This document shows, one piece after another, positions 16,212 to 23,353 of a DNA stretch of 33,796 bases (positions are counted from its first letter, which is position 1; each line of letters starts with the position of its first letter). This DNA comes from Erythrobacter sp. SCN 62-14. Its GTDB lineage: Bacteria > Pseudomonadota > Alphaproteobacteria > Sphingomonadales > Sphingomonadaceae. The notes under the pieces are model-generated. The model was not told the origin of the DNA. It did not search any database and saw only the letters and a program-made list of their open reading frames with translations. The translations under genes and the position numbers were made by a program. The stretch covers positions 1 to 33,796 of the forward strand of contig MEDW01000015.1 of the NCBI GenBank assembly GCA_001724215.1. Direction: 5' to 3'.

Positions 16212-19200
16212 GCCAATTCGCCTTCCTCCAAGCTGAATTTGCCGAGGTCTATGGCCTTGCGAGGAAGGCGGAAACGCTTGCTCTGTCCGATCCGCGCGGA
16301 AGCTGCTTCCACGCGCGGCTTGCGCTCGAAAGCGCGGTTAAGTGGATGTACGCCCATGACCGCAGTCTGCATTCGCCCTATGACACAACTCTCTCCGCGC
16401 TGATCCATGAGGGCACGTTCCGCTCGCTGGTCGGCAACGCGCTAGTCACCAAGGCGCGGATCATCAAAGACCTAGGTAATGTTGCGGTGCATGAAACGCG
16501 GCCCGTTCCCGAGAAGTCCGCGACTGACAGCCTGAAACAGCTTTTCGATTTCTGCTATTGGCTGGTGCGCACCTATGCGCGCGGGGCCAAGCCCGATCCC
16601 GCCGTGCAGTTCTCCACCGCCGTCCTGCCGCGCGCGGTGCAGGTAGAGGCCTCGACCCTCAAAAAATTGCAGGCGCTCGCCAAGGAACGCGAGGAAGCGG
16701 CAGCAGCGCTCGCCGAAGAGCAGGCCGCCCGCATCAAGAGCGAGGAAGACCGCGCTGCGCTCGATGCGCAGATCAAGGCGCTTCAGGCTCAGATCGAAGC
16801 CATCAAGGCCGAGAATGCAAAGGTCGAAGACACCCACGATTACAACGAAGCCGAGACCCGCGACATCTGGATCGACCGCTTGCTGGCCGAAGCGGGCTGG
16901 CCGCTCGATCAGCCGCGCGACCGGGAGTTCCCCGTCACCGGCATGCCCAGCACCTCGGGCGAAGGCTTTGTCGACTATGTGCTATGGGGCGATGACGGCA
17001 AGCCGCTGGCGGTGATTGAAGCCAAGCGCACCAAGCGCGACCCGCGTGAAGGCCAGCAGCAGGCCAAGCTCTATGCCGATTGTCTGGAGCAGCAGTTCGG
17101 CGTGCGTCCGCTGATCTACTACACCAATGGCTACAAGCATTGGCTGTGGGATGACGGAGCCTATCCGCCCCGCGAGGTGCACGGCTTTTACAAGAAGGAC
17201 GAGCTGGAGCTGTGGCGTCAGCGCAAAGCAACGCGCCGGTCGATTGCCACCACCAAGATCGATGAGAACATCGCCGGACGCTACTACCAGACCCGTGCCA
17301 TCCGCCGGATCGGTGAGGCGTTCGAGAAGGACCGCCAGCGTAAGGCATTGCTGGTTATGGCGACGGGTTCGGGCAAGACCCGCACCGTGATCGCGTTGGT
17401 CGATCAGCTCATGCGCGCCAATTGGTGCAAGCGCGTGCTGTTTTTGGCAGACCGCGTGGCGCTGGTTAAGCAGGCGCACAACGCCTTCAAGGCGCATATC
17501 CCGACAACGCCGAGCGCGAACCTGATCGAAAAGCACGACGCTAAGAAGAACGATCACAACGGCGCGCGCGTCTGTGTCGCTACCTACCCCACCATGATGG
17601 GGCTGATCGACGAAATGCAGAACGGTCAGAAGCGCTATGGTCCGGGGCATTTCGACCTGATCGTGATCGATGAGGCGCACCGCTCGGTCTACCGGAAATA
17701 CCGCGCGATCTTCGACTATTTCGACAGCTTGCTCGTTGGGCTGACGGCCACACCACGCGACGAGATCGACCGCGATACGTATTCGCTGTTTGAGCTGGAA
17801 CGCGGCGTGCCGACCGATAGCTATGATCTTGAAGAGGCGGTGGCTGATGGCTTCCTGGTGCCGCCGACCCCGATCTCAGTGCCGACCCGCTTCATGCGCG
17901 AGGGGATCAAGTACGATCAGCTCTCCGATGAGGATAAGGAGAAGTGGGACCTTCTTGAATGGGAGGGCCAGCTTCCGAAGGGCGATGTCGATCCGGCAGC
18001 GCTCAACAAATGGCTGTTCAACGAGGACACGGTCGACAAGGTGCTTGAGCACCTGATGGTGAACGGCCTCAAGGTTGCCGAGGGTGACTGGCTCGGCAAG
18101 ACGATCATTTTTGCCAAGAACCACAAGCACGCGCAATTCATCGCCGAGCGCTTCGATGCCAACTACCCGCATTTGAAGGGCTCTTTTGCACGGGTGATCG
18201 ACTACTCGGTCGAGTACCCGCAATCGCTGATCGACGATTTCTCGATAGCCGATAAACCGCCCCACATCGCCATCTCGGTCGACATGCTCGACACCGGCAT
18301 TGACGTGCCCGAGGTGCTTAATCTCGTCTTCTTCAAGGTGGTACGCTCGAAGACCAAGTTCTGGCAGATGATCGGTCGCGGTACGCGCCTTCGCGAGGAC
18401 CTGTTTGGTCCCGGCCGCGACAAGAACGAGTTCCTGATTTTCGATTACTGCCAGAATTTCGAGTTCTTCAACCAGAACTCGAACCTGAAGGAAGGCAAGC
18501 AATCGGCCTCCCTCACTGAGAAGCTTTTCGCCACACGCGTCGAGCTCGTCATGCAGCTGGCAGGCTTGTCAGAGGAAGAACGCGGTCAGGGTCTGGCGCA
18601 GCTCGATAGCGAAACGCGCGACCGCCTTTTCCACGAGGTGGCTGCGATGAACCTCGACAACTTCCTCGTCCGCACCAAGCGCAAGGAGGTTGAGACTTTC
18701 CAGCAACGCGAGGCTTGGAACGAAATTGGCCCTAATGACCGCGAGGTGCTGATCGGCGAGATAGCCGTCCTGCCTTCGGCGTTCGAAGACACTGACATTG
18801 CTGCGAAGCAGTTCGACTACATCGTGCTGAAGGGGCAGCTCGCCTTGCTCCAGAACGACGCCTCATTCTCACAATGTCAGGAGAAGGTGATCGCGCTTGC
18901 TGCTAAGCTCGAAGATCTCGGGAATGTTCCCATGGTCAAAGCGCAGATGGATCTGATCCTCGAAATTCAAACACCGGATTATTGGGCCGACACCGATGCA
19001 TGGGGGTTGGAGCAGATGCGGCGCCGTCTGCGCGGGCTGATGAAGCTGATCGAAGGCGATGAGGCCGCCATCATCTACACCGATTTCGAAGATCAGATGG
19101 GTGAGGCAACGCAAATTGAATTGCCACACGCCGGCATTGGCACAGACAAGCCGCGCTTCCTGATGAAGGTGCGCCATTTCCTGAAGGCCCACGCCGATCA

Positions 19201-19612
19201 CATCACGATCCGCAAATTGTATCGCAATGAGCAACTCACTTCCCAGGATCTGTCGGAGTTGGAGCGCATCCTGCGCGACGAAACGGAAGCGAGCGACGCC
19301 GACATCGCCGTGATCACTAGCGAAGGCGGCTTAGGCTTGTTCATCCGCTCGCTGATCGGGCTGGATCGCGATGCCGCAAAAGATGCCTTTGCAGAAGTTC
19401 TGGCTGGCCAAAACCTCAACGCCAACCAGATCGAGTTCATCAACCTGATCATCGATCACTTGACGGAACGCGGAGCAATGGATCCGCGCCGCCTCTATGA
19501 GAGCCCCTTCACCGATTTCGACGACCAGGGCGTCAGCGGCGTGTTCCGACAAGAGCGCGTCGCGCAGATAATAGAAATTTTGGAGAGTGTGCGTGCGAAG
19601 GCAGCTGCGTAG
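16208..19612 (+). CDS. hsdR: type I restriction endonuclease subunit HsdR with N-terminal DUF4145 domain
   Basis: HsdR translocates DNA using ATP and cuts it when the HsdS site is unmethylated. The 1134-aa protein begins with a DUF4145-like helical domain (about 1-120; SCFHARLALESAVKWMYAHD). A strongly predicted coiled coil rich in Ala, Glu and Lys follows (about 150-215). The HsdR nuclease domain has VDYVLWGDDGKPLAVIEAKR (about 258-275), a PD-(D/E)xK-type site. The helicase core has Walker A ATGSGKT (about 382-388), DEAH in IVIDEAHRS (about 485) and GRGTRLRED further on. The C-terminal region matches the helical part that binds the methylase. DUF4145 fused to HsdR is a known variant. All motor and nuclease motifs are present, so it should be active. 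Its start overlaps the DUF262 gene. Confidence 0.95.
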   Translation: MSQFAFLQAEFAEVYGLARKAETLALSDPRGSCFHARLALESAVKWMYAHDRSLHSPYDTTLSALIHEGTFRSLVGNALVTKARIIKDLGNVAVHETRPVPEKSATDSLKQLFDFCYWLVRTYARGAKPDPAVQFSTAVLPRAVQVEASTLKKLQALAKEREEAAAALAEEQAARIKSEEDRAALDAQIKALQAQIEAIKAENAKVEDTHDYNEAETRDIWIDRLLAEAGWPLDQPRDREFPVTGMPSTSGEGFVDYVLWGDDGKPLAVIEAKRTKRDPREGQQQAKLYADCLEQQFGVRPLIYYTNGYKHWLWDDGAYPPREVHGFYKKDELELWRQRKATRRSIATTKIDENIAGRYYQTRAIRRIGEAFEKDRQRKALLVMATGSGKTRTVIALVDQLMRANWCKRVLFLADRVALVKQAHNAFKAHIPTTPSANLIEKHDAKKNDHNGARVCVATYPTMMGLIDEMQNGQKRYGPGHFDLIVIDEAHRSVYRKYRAIFDYFDSLLVGLTATPRDEIDRDTYSLFELERGVPTDSYDLEEAVADGFLVPPTPISVPTRFMREGIKYDQLSDEDKEKWDLLEWEGQLPKGDVDPAALNKWLFNEDTVDKVLEHLMVNGLKVAEGDWLGKTIIFAKNHKHAQFIAERFDANYPHLKGSFARVIDYSVEYPQSLIDDFSIADKPPHIAISVDMLDTGIDVPEVLNLVFFKVVRSKTKFWQMIGRGTRLREDLFGPGRDKNEFLIFDYCQNFEFFNQNSNLKEGKQSASLTEKLFATRVELVMQLAGLSEEERGQGLAQLDSETRDRLFHEVAAMNLDNFLVRTKRKEVETFQQREAWNEIGPNDREVLIGEIAVLPSAFEDTDIAAKQFDYIVLKGQLALLQNDASFSQCQEKVIALAAKLEDLGNVPMVKAQMDLILEIQTPDYWADTDAWGLEQMRRRLRGLMKLIEGDEAAIIYTDFEDQMGEATQIELPHAGIGTDKPRFLMKVRHFLKAHADHITIRKLYRNEQLTSQDLSELERILRDETEASDADIAVITSEGGLGLFIRSLIGLDRDAAKDAFAEVLAGQNLNANQIEFINLIIDHLTERGAMDPRRLYESPFTDFDDQGVSGVFRQERVAQIIEILESVRAKAAA

Positions 19613-19814
19613 GTCAACGGCCGCTCACGACCCAAGCTGCGGTGTCCATCTATTAGGCCGCGAGCGGCAGTTATTGCCCGGATAAGACAGTTGCATAGCT
19701 CTACCCCGAGGCGCAGAAGATCAGCGACTGAAGCGTGCATCAGGGACGATTTGCCGCGGCTCAGGTTGACGGCGAGAACGTGGTGGCGCTGCGAACGTGA
19801 AGGCGACCTAGCTA

Positions 19815-20567
19815 ATGGATGACGAGGACTACAGTCGGCGGAAGGGGGTTGCTGACGAGCCGCACTGGCAGGAGTTTGTACAAGGTCTAGGGGGCGGCGA
19901 GTTGGTTGCGCCTCTGATCAAGCGGCAAGGCGTCAAGAACGCTGACTTCTTGTTTCGGCAGGCTCGCGTTGTGGCCGAACTTAAGGTTTTAGAGACGGAG
20001 TTCTTGGACACAGAGGGCATACGTCAGAAGGTAGTGGATGCCTTTAGTCGCTATGCGGGAACAGACCCGGAGGACGACCAAGGCTTGCGATTGCGGCACG
20101 AGCTTATAAGGATCCTCAAAGCGCCGCTCCAACGTATTGTTAACAAAGCAAACCGTCAGATTAAGGAAACGAAACAAGAACTCGGCCTTGTCGGATGGCG
20201 TGGCATAATCATCATCGTGAATGACGGTTTTCGCGGGCTTCCTCCGGACCTTGTGATGGGTTTAATTGCCAGCATTTTAGACGGCAAGAACTATAGCAGC
20301 ACCGACGGCTTTATCTACCAGACGAACCACTATGTCGAACTCGCCGACAACCCCTACGCCGTTCTCCTATGGGCGCCGCAGTATGATCCGAAAGCGGACG
20401 ACGATCTGGTGGACTTTGTGAATGATTTGGGGCGGAATTGGCGAAAGTTCTCGGAGGCTAAGGACGGCCCTTACGACTACAGCGGTGAGCACGAAACATT
20501 GGACCTAGAGGGCGCCTTGGTGGTGACGGGCCCCCTTCGCCAGCGCCGATATACTGGCGACCTTTAG
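19815..20567 (+). CDS. hypothetical protein with PD-(D/E)xK nuclease-like signature
   Basis: I do not recognise a family. The 250-aa protein contains ADFLFRQARVVAELKVLE (about residues 43-60): an Asp at the end of one strand followed by E-x-K in the next, the core signature of PD-(D/E)xK nucleases. Before it there is an acidic N-terminus. Residues about 95-125 are a helical, lysine-rich segment, GWRGIIIIVNDGF is a hydrophobic strand, and the C-terminus is acidic. The gene starts 202 bp after hsdR on the same strand, with only a weak ribosome-binding site (AAGG about 12 bp upstream). Its place at the end of a restriction operon fits a DNA-targeting defence role, but this rests on a short motif and context only. 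Confidence 0.65.
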   Translation: MDDEDYSRRKGVADEPHWQEFVQGLGGGELVAPLIKRQGVKNADFLFRQARVVAELKVLETEFLDTEGIRQKVVDAFSRYAGTDPEDDQGLRLRHELIRILKAPLQRIVNKANRQIKETKQELGLVGWRGIIIIVNDGFRGLPPDLVMGLIASILDGKNYSSTDGFIYQTNHYVELADNPYAVLLWAPQYDPKADDDLVDFVNDLGRNWRKFSEAKDGPYDYSGEHETLDLEGALVVTGPLRQRRYTGDL

Positions 20568-20681
20568 CTGCTGAGTGAAGGCTTTAGAAACTCGCATGTC
20601 GCACAGCTCGCATTCCGTAATTGCCAATTTCCTGTCGATATGGGGCGCAGATCAGACGCCGCATAATGTCCATTCTTGGGC

Positions 20682-20697
20682 GATTGTGTTGAAAAAC
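20682..20697 (+). repeat. left terminal inverted repeat of the IS
   Basis: GATTGTGTTGAAAAAC pairs with the inverse of 22196-22211 at 15 of 16 positions. GGGC of the target duplication precedes it. Confidence 0.85.
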
Positions 20698-20755
20698 CCG
20701 GCGCTGAGATTGGCGGTGGGGTCAGCCTGAGGCCGCGCGGAGGCTTGGTCCCCGC

Positions 20756-22132
20756 TTATGCGGGGGCTGGGGTGGCTGGCATGGGGATCAGCTTGGCCAT
20801 CTTGCGGAGGTTTTGGGCGGTGGCGGCGAGGAGGAACTCGTCTCTTGCACCGTTTGGACCTCGCAGGCGCAGGCGATCCATCCTGAGGATGCGCTTGAGG
20901 TGCGCGAACAGCATCTCGACCTTCTTTCTCTGGCGGCGCGAGACTAGATAAGCGTCGGTTGTGGCGATATCGCGGGCGAGATCACGGGCGCCCTCGTGGA
21001 CTGAACGCAGGATCTTGCGCGCTGGCTGGGTCGGGCAACAGCGGGGCTTGAGAGCGCAGGCGTCACAGTCGAGCTTGCTGGCGCGATAGCGCAGCATGCC
21101 GTTCTCATCGACGAACGGACGTTCCTCGCGATAGACCTTCTGCCTCTGGCGCAGCCGCTTGCCGGCGGGGCAGATATAGCTGTCATCCTCATGGTCGAAG
21201 GTGAAGGCCGAACGCTCGAAGGTATCATCGCGGCGGGCAGACTTGTCGAACACAGGGATGTGCGGCTCGATCCCGCGCTCCTCGACCAGCCATGACAGGT
21301 TCTTCGCATCCCCATACCCGGCATCACCCACAAGCCGCTCGGGCCACAGACCAAAGCGTTCCTGCGTCCGGTCGATCATGCGGCGCTGGGCAGTCACCTC
21401 AGCCTGGCGGATAGCGGTGGTCGCCTCGACATCGACGATCACCGCGTTCTGAAGATCGATGAGGTAGTTAGTGGCGTAGGCGAAGAAGGCGCGCTCACGG
21501 CTTGCCGCAGTCCAGCGTGCAGCCGGATCAGCCACCGCCAACTGCTTGGGCGGCACCGGGGTTGCGCCCCCGAAGGCGGCATCGTCGAGCACGGCCAGAT
21601 ACTCGCGAACGGCATGGCTGGTGGCCGGGTCCGGCAGACCATCGGCTTTATCGACGGCATGCTGGCGGTTCACATCGGCGCGCACGAGGCTACCATCGAC
21701 TGCGAAGCCCTCGCCGCCAACCAGACCCTCGGCGATGCAGCGCGCCACGGTTGTCTCGAACAGCTGGCGCAGCAGATCACTGTCGCGGAAGCGCCCGTGC
21801 CGGTTCTTGGAGAAGGTCGAGTGGTCGGGCACATCGCCTTCCAGCCCGAGGCGGCAGAACCAGCGATAGGCGAGGTTTACATGCACCTCCTCGCACAGCC
21901 GCCGCTCGGACCGGATGCCCATGCAATAGCCGATGATCAGCATCCGGATCATCAACTCGGGATCAACCGAGGGCCGTCCGGTCGAGCTGTAGAAGGGGCG
22001 CAGATGTTCGCGAATGCCCGACAGATCAACGAACCGGTCAATCGAGCGCAGCAGGTGATCCGCCGGAACATGCCGCTCCAGGTTGAAGCTGTAGAACAGC
22101 GCCTCCTGCGCCACCGTTCGTTCACCCATCAT
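20756..22132 (-). CDS. IS1182-family DDE transposase
   Basis: The 458-aa transposase starts MMGERTVAQEALFYSFNLE and has the N-terminal DUF772-type domain (HVPADHLLRSIDRFVDLSGI, SSTGRPSVDPELMIRMLIIG). Acidic catalytic residues are visible in FAVDGSLVRADV (about 143), LVGDAGYGDAKNL (about 265) and KKVEMLFAHLKRILRMDRLR (about 420). A cysteine-containing YICPAGKRL insertion and CDACALKPRCCPT form the usual zinc-like region of this group. The frame is intact and occupies most of the IS, so the element may still move. GGAG lies upstream of the start codon. Confidence 0.92.
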   Translation of the reverse strand: MMGERTVAQEALFYSFNLERHVPADHLLRSIDRFVDLSGIREHLRPFYSSTGRPSVDPELMIRMLIIGYCMGIRSERRLCEEVHVNLAYRWFCRLGLEGDVPDHSTFSKNRHGRFRDSDLLRQLFETTVARCIAEGLVGGEGFAVDGSLVRADVNRQHAVDKADGLPDPATSHAVREYLAVLDDAAFGGATPVPPKQLAVADPAARWTAASRERAFFAYATNYLIDLQNAVIVDVEATTAIRQAEVTAQRRMIDRTQERFGLWPERLVGDAGYGDAKNLSWLVEERGIEPHIPVFDKSARRDDTFERSAFTFDHEDDSYICPAGKRLRQRQKVYREERPFVDENGMLRYRASKLDCDACALKPRCCPTQPARKILRSVHEGARDLARDIATTDAYLVSRRQRKKVEMLFAHLKRILRMDRLRLRGPNGARDEFLLAATAQNLRKMAKLIPMPATPAPA

Positions 22133-22195
22133 CTCGCCATCTCCGACTGACTACGGAGACATAGAATCAATACTTTAGCGCCATTGCAAGGGAGA

Positions 22196-22211
22196 GTTTT
22201 TCAACAGAATC
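22196..22211 (-). repeat. right terminal inverted repeat of the IS
   Basis: The minus strand reads GATTCTGTTGAAAAAC, one mismatch from the left end. GGGC follows on the plus strand as the second copy of the target duplication. Confidence 0.85.
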
Positions 22212-22374
22212 GGGCATAATCGGACGATTTCCGCCGCGGCGTCGACCGGCGGGTTTGTCCCAGATTATCTCGTTCAGGATGACTGACCGCTTTAGACCTA
22301 GTTCAGGTTGAGCGCGGCTCCACCCTTAAACGATTGTTTGCGCCCCTCTGCCCCTCCTGCAACCTTAGCCATAG

Positions 22375-22406
22375 CTCAACAACAGATGGGTTGCCCTATT
22401 GTTGAG
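22375..22406 (+). other. stem-loop CTCAACAA / TTGTTGAG followed by TTTT
   Basis: Exact 8-bp inverted arms with a 16-nt loop, followed on the plus strand by TTTT. It resembles a weak intrinsic terminator, but no plus-strand gene feeds into it now that the IS lies upstream. It may be part of a structured RNA with the next two hairpins. Confidence 0.35.
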
Positions 22407-22438
22407 TTTTGAGAACTCTGTTTTTTGCGCCGTCGTAA

Positions 22439-22460
22439 TTTGAAGCTCTCAGGCTTCAAA
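22439..22460. other. perfect 8-bp stem-loop TTTGAAGC / GCTTCAAA
   Basis: Exact inverted arms around a 6-nt loop (TCTCAG), 39 bp before the long hairpin. Its spacing with the neighbouring hairpins suggests one folded RNA or a set of protein-binding sites. There is no independent evidence of function. Confidence 0.35.
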
Positions 22461-22499
22461 GCCGCTAGTCTCCCTCTCTTAAGTGACAGTGCAACGGTA

Positions 22500-22613
22500 G
22501 CGGGTTGTCCCGGTAGTCCACAGGAGGGCCCCATGGCCGTCGACGCGCGCAATCCACAAGCGCTGGCGGCGACGGCCATGGGAGGTACCTGTGGACCCAC
22601 CGGGTCAACCCGC
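22500..22613. repeat. 114-bp near-perfect hairpin (43/44-nt arms, 27-nt loop)
   Basis: The left arm (22500-22542) and right arm (22570-22613) pair in four blocks of 8, 6, 9 and 13 bp, separated by a single mismatch, a small bulge and a 5-nt internal loop: 36 paired positions in all. The blocks are GCGGGTTG, CCCGGT, GTCCACAGG and CCCATGGCCGTCG. It is not a protein-gene remnant that I can recognise. Polarity is opposite to an integron attC (GTT at the 5' side, AAC at the 3' side). Candidates are a structured RNA, a MITE-like element or a DNA site for single-strand recognition. Confidence 0.7.
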
Positions 22614-22646
22614 GGGCGGCAACGCGCGACAGTTTGTAAACTTTGA
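22533..22646 (+). CDS. possible 37-aa small ORF inside the hairpin
   Basis: The ATG at 22533 is preceded by a full AGGAGG (22522-22527) at 5 bp spacing, the strongest ribosome-binding site in the island. The 37 codons run from MAVDARNPQALAA to ATVCKL and end at TGA 22644-22646. The peptide has two cysteines and an Arg-rich C-terminal part. In RNA, the start codon would be paired in the stem and the AGGAGG would lie partly in the internal loop, so translation would depend on opening the hairpin. No homologue is known to me. The frame could be chance, and the peptide has no recognisable family. Confidence 0.3.
   Translation: MAVDARNPQALAATAMGGTCGPTGSTRGRQRATVCKL
22630..22639 (+). repeat. right copy of 10-bp direct repeat CAGTTTGTAA (candidate att core)
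   Basis: Identical to 5796-5805 and in the same orientation. It overlaps the palindrome AGTTTGTAAACT. Taken as the att core, it gives an island of about 16.8 kb and an empty site with ssb and DUF177 about 200 bp apart. Confidence 0.35.
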
Positions 22647-22775
22647 GCCTGACAAATACCGTCCGAAATGGGCCATGTGGAAAATAACTTGACGAAGCCT
22701 ATCTCGTAAGGCGACTTGGGTTATATTAAAGCATTGAGAGATAATGAAAAAAGGCCAACCTTACAATTTTGCATG

Positions 22776-22842
22776 CATCAGAACCATTCTGATGGCATGA
22801 GATTTGCCGCATCAAGCCGCGCTCAATCCTTCCTGAGCGCGG
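22776..22842. terminator. two hairpins at the 3' end of the DUF177 gene
   Basis: CCGCGCTCA / TGAGCGCGG (22817-22842, 8-nt loop) is a perfect 9-bp stem that includes the DUF177 stop codon. CATCAGAA / TTCTGATG (22776-22794, 3-nt loop) lies just beyond. On the minus strand they follow the DUF177 reading direction and could end transcription, but no U-tract follows directly. Further out (about 22748-22753) the minus strand has TTTTTT. Confidence 0.4.
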
Positions 22843-23353
22843 CCAGCATATCAGCGAGCGGGCCCAGCTGTTCGCCCTCTTGCACAATGCCTGCCGCCTT
22901 GCGCGCAGCCTCTGCCGCTGGTCCTTCGGCGTAGGGATCAATTGCAAGGCCCAAGCTTTGCGCGATCGCTTCGCCAAGGTCGAACATCTCGCCGGTGTAG
23001 TCGATCTCGTCGCAATCATCGGCTTCGAGCTCGATTTCGATTTCCTCATCCGCGCTCGGCACTGGCCGCGCGCGCGCCTCGACAAAGCGCAGATCGAGCG
23101 GCTCATCAATCGCGACGGCGAAATCCTCCCCCGAAACAGCGCAGGGCTGCATGATCGCAGCCGTCAGCCGTCCGCTCGCACGGATGGCCTTGGGCTTGGC
23201 TTCGAGTGTCACCTCTGCGCGCAAGGCCTCCACCGCGCTGATGCCAAAACGGGTTGCAAGGGCAGCGCGTTCTGCCTCGCTGGCTTCGATCACGATCACC
23301 TCGCCGGGCAGGGGGCGCACCTTGATCATGCGCGAGAGTTCAGGATCGCTCAC
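22823..23353 (-). CDS. DUF177 (YceD family) protein
   Basis: DUF177/YceD proteins are linked to 23S rRNA processing or ribosome assembly; in many bacteria the gene neighbours rpmF or plsX. The 176-aa protein has the family pattern: an N-terminal half ending in MQPCAVSGEDFAV (conserved Cys-x3-6-hydrophobic region), then PLDLRFVE, an acidic stretch (EEIEIELEADDCDEID), and GEMFDLGEAIAQSLGLAIDPY, which is the best family signature. The GTG start overlaps the stop of the ubiquinol-cytochrome c chaperone gene (GTGA), so the two are coupled. A hairpin covers the stop codon. Neither rpmF nor plsX follows here; the accessory island begins instead. Confidence 0.88.
   Translation of the reverse strand: MSDPELSRMIKVRPLPGEVIVIEASEAERAALATRFGISAVEALRAEVTLEAKPKAIRASGRLTAAIMQPCAVSGEDFAVAIDEPLDLRFVEARARPVPSADEEIEIELEADDCDEIDYTGEMFDLGEAIAQSLGLAIDPYAEGPAAEAARKAAGIVQEGEQLGPLADMLAALRKD

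Larger units (their letters stand above)
20682..22211 (-). mobile_element. IS1182-like insertion sequence, complete, 1530 bp
   Basis: The element is bounded by 16-bp inverted ends: GATTGTGTTGAAAAAC at 20682-20697, and the reverse complement of GATTCTGTTGAAAAAC at 22196-22211, one mismatch apart. Both ends are flanked by the direct repeat GGGC (20678-20681 and 22212-22215), a 4-bp target duplication. One intact transposase gene reads towards the left end. The uninterrupted target would read GCATAATGTCCATTCTTGGG then CATAATCGG. Family assignment rests on the transposase sequence; the 4-bp duplication is compatible with IS1182-type elements. Confidence 0.88.
5796..22639. mobile_element. genomic island with three tyrosine recombinases and restriction-modification cargo (boundaries tentative)
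   Basis: Between ssb and the DUF177 gene lies a block unlike its surroundings: more AT-rich bases in its recombinase genes, different codon use, three adjacent tyrosine recombinases with a small fourth gene, a type I restriction-modification operon, an orphan PD-(D/E)xK-like gene and an insertion sequence. Removing it would leave ssb and DUF177 as close convergent neighbours. The ends are placed at the CAGTTTGTAA repeat, which is the weakest part of the call. The true ends could lie up to about 100 bp inside or outside on the left, and anywhere in 20568-22816 on the right. No tRNA gene is present at either end. Confidence 0.7.
22216..22822. other. 607-bp region without a recognised gene, rich in hairpins
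   Basis: No open frame here looks like a conserved protein on either strand. What it holds: a stem-loop at 22375-22406, another at 22439-22460, a 114-bp hairpin at 22500-22613 enclosing a short ORF, a palindromic AGTTTGTAAACT at 22631-22642, the right copy of CAGTTTGTAA, and a stem-loop at 22776-22794. The first half is GC-mixed and the part from about 22650 to 22790 is AT-rich. The island probably ends within it. Confidence 0.6.

Noticed and set aside
19613..19814. Gene in the 202-bp gap after hsdR
   Set aside because: No convincing frame on either strand; only a weak GCCGCTC/GAGCGGC inverted pair with a long loop is seen.
5832..22195. TGCAAGGG shared by the ssb downstream region and the IS right end
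   Set aside because: The second copy is inside the IS (near 22185-22192), so it travels with the IS and cannot be an island end repeat.
22500..22613. Integron attC site or retron RNA
   Set aside because: attC requires RYYYAAC at the 5' end and GTTRRRY at the 3' end; here GTT is on the 5' side and AAC on the 3' side. No integron integrase or reverse transcriptase is present in the window.
5900..22822. CRISPR array or cas genes in the defence island
   Set aside because: No regularly spaced direct repeats and no Cas-like proteins were seen.
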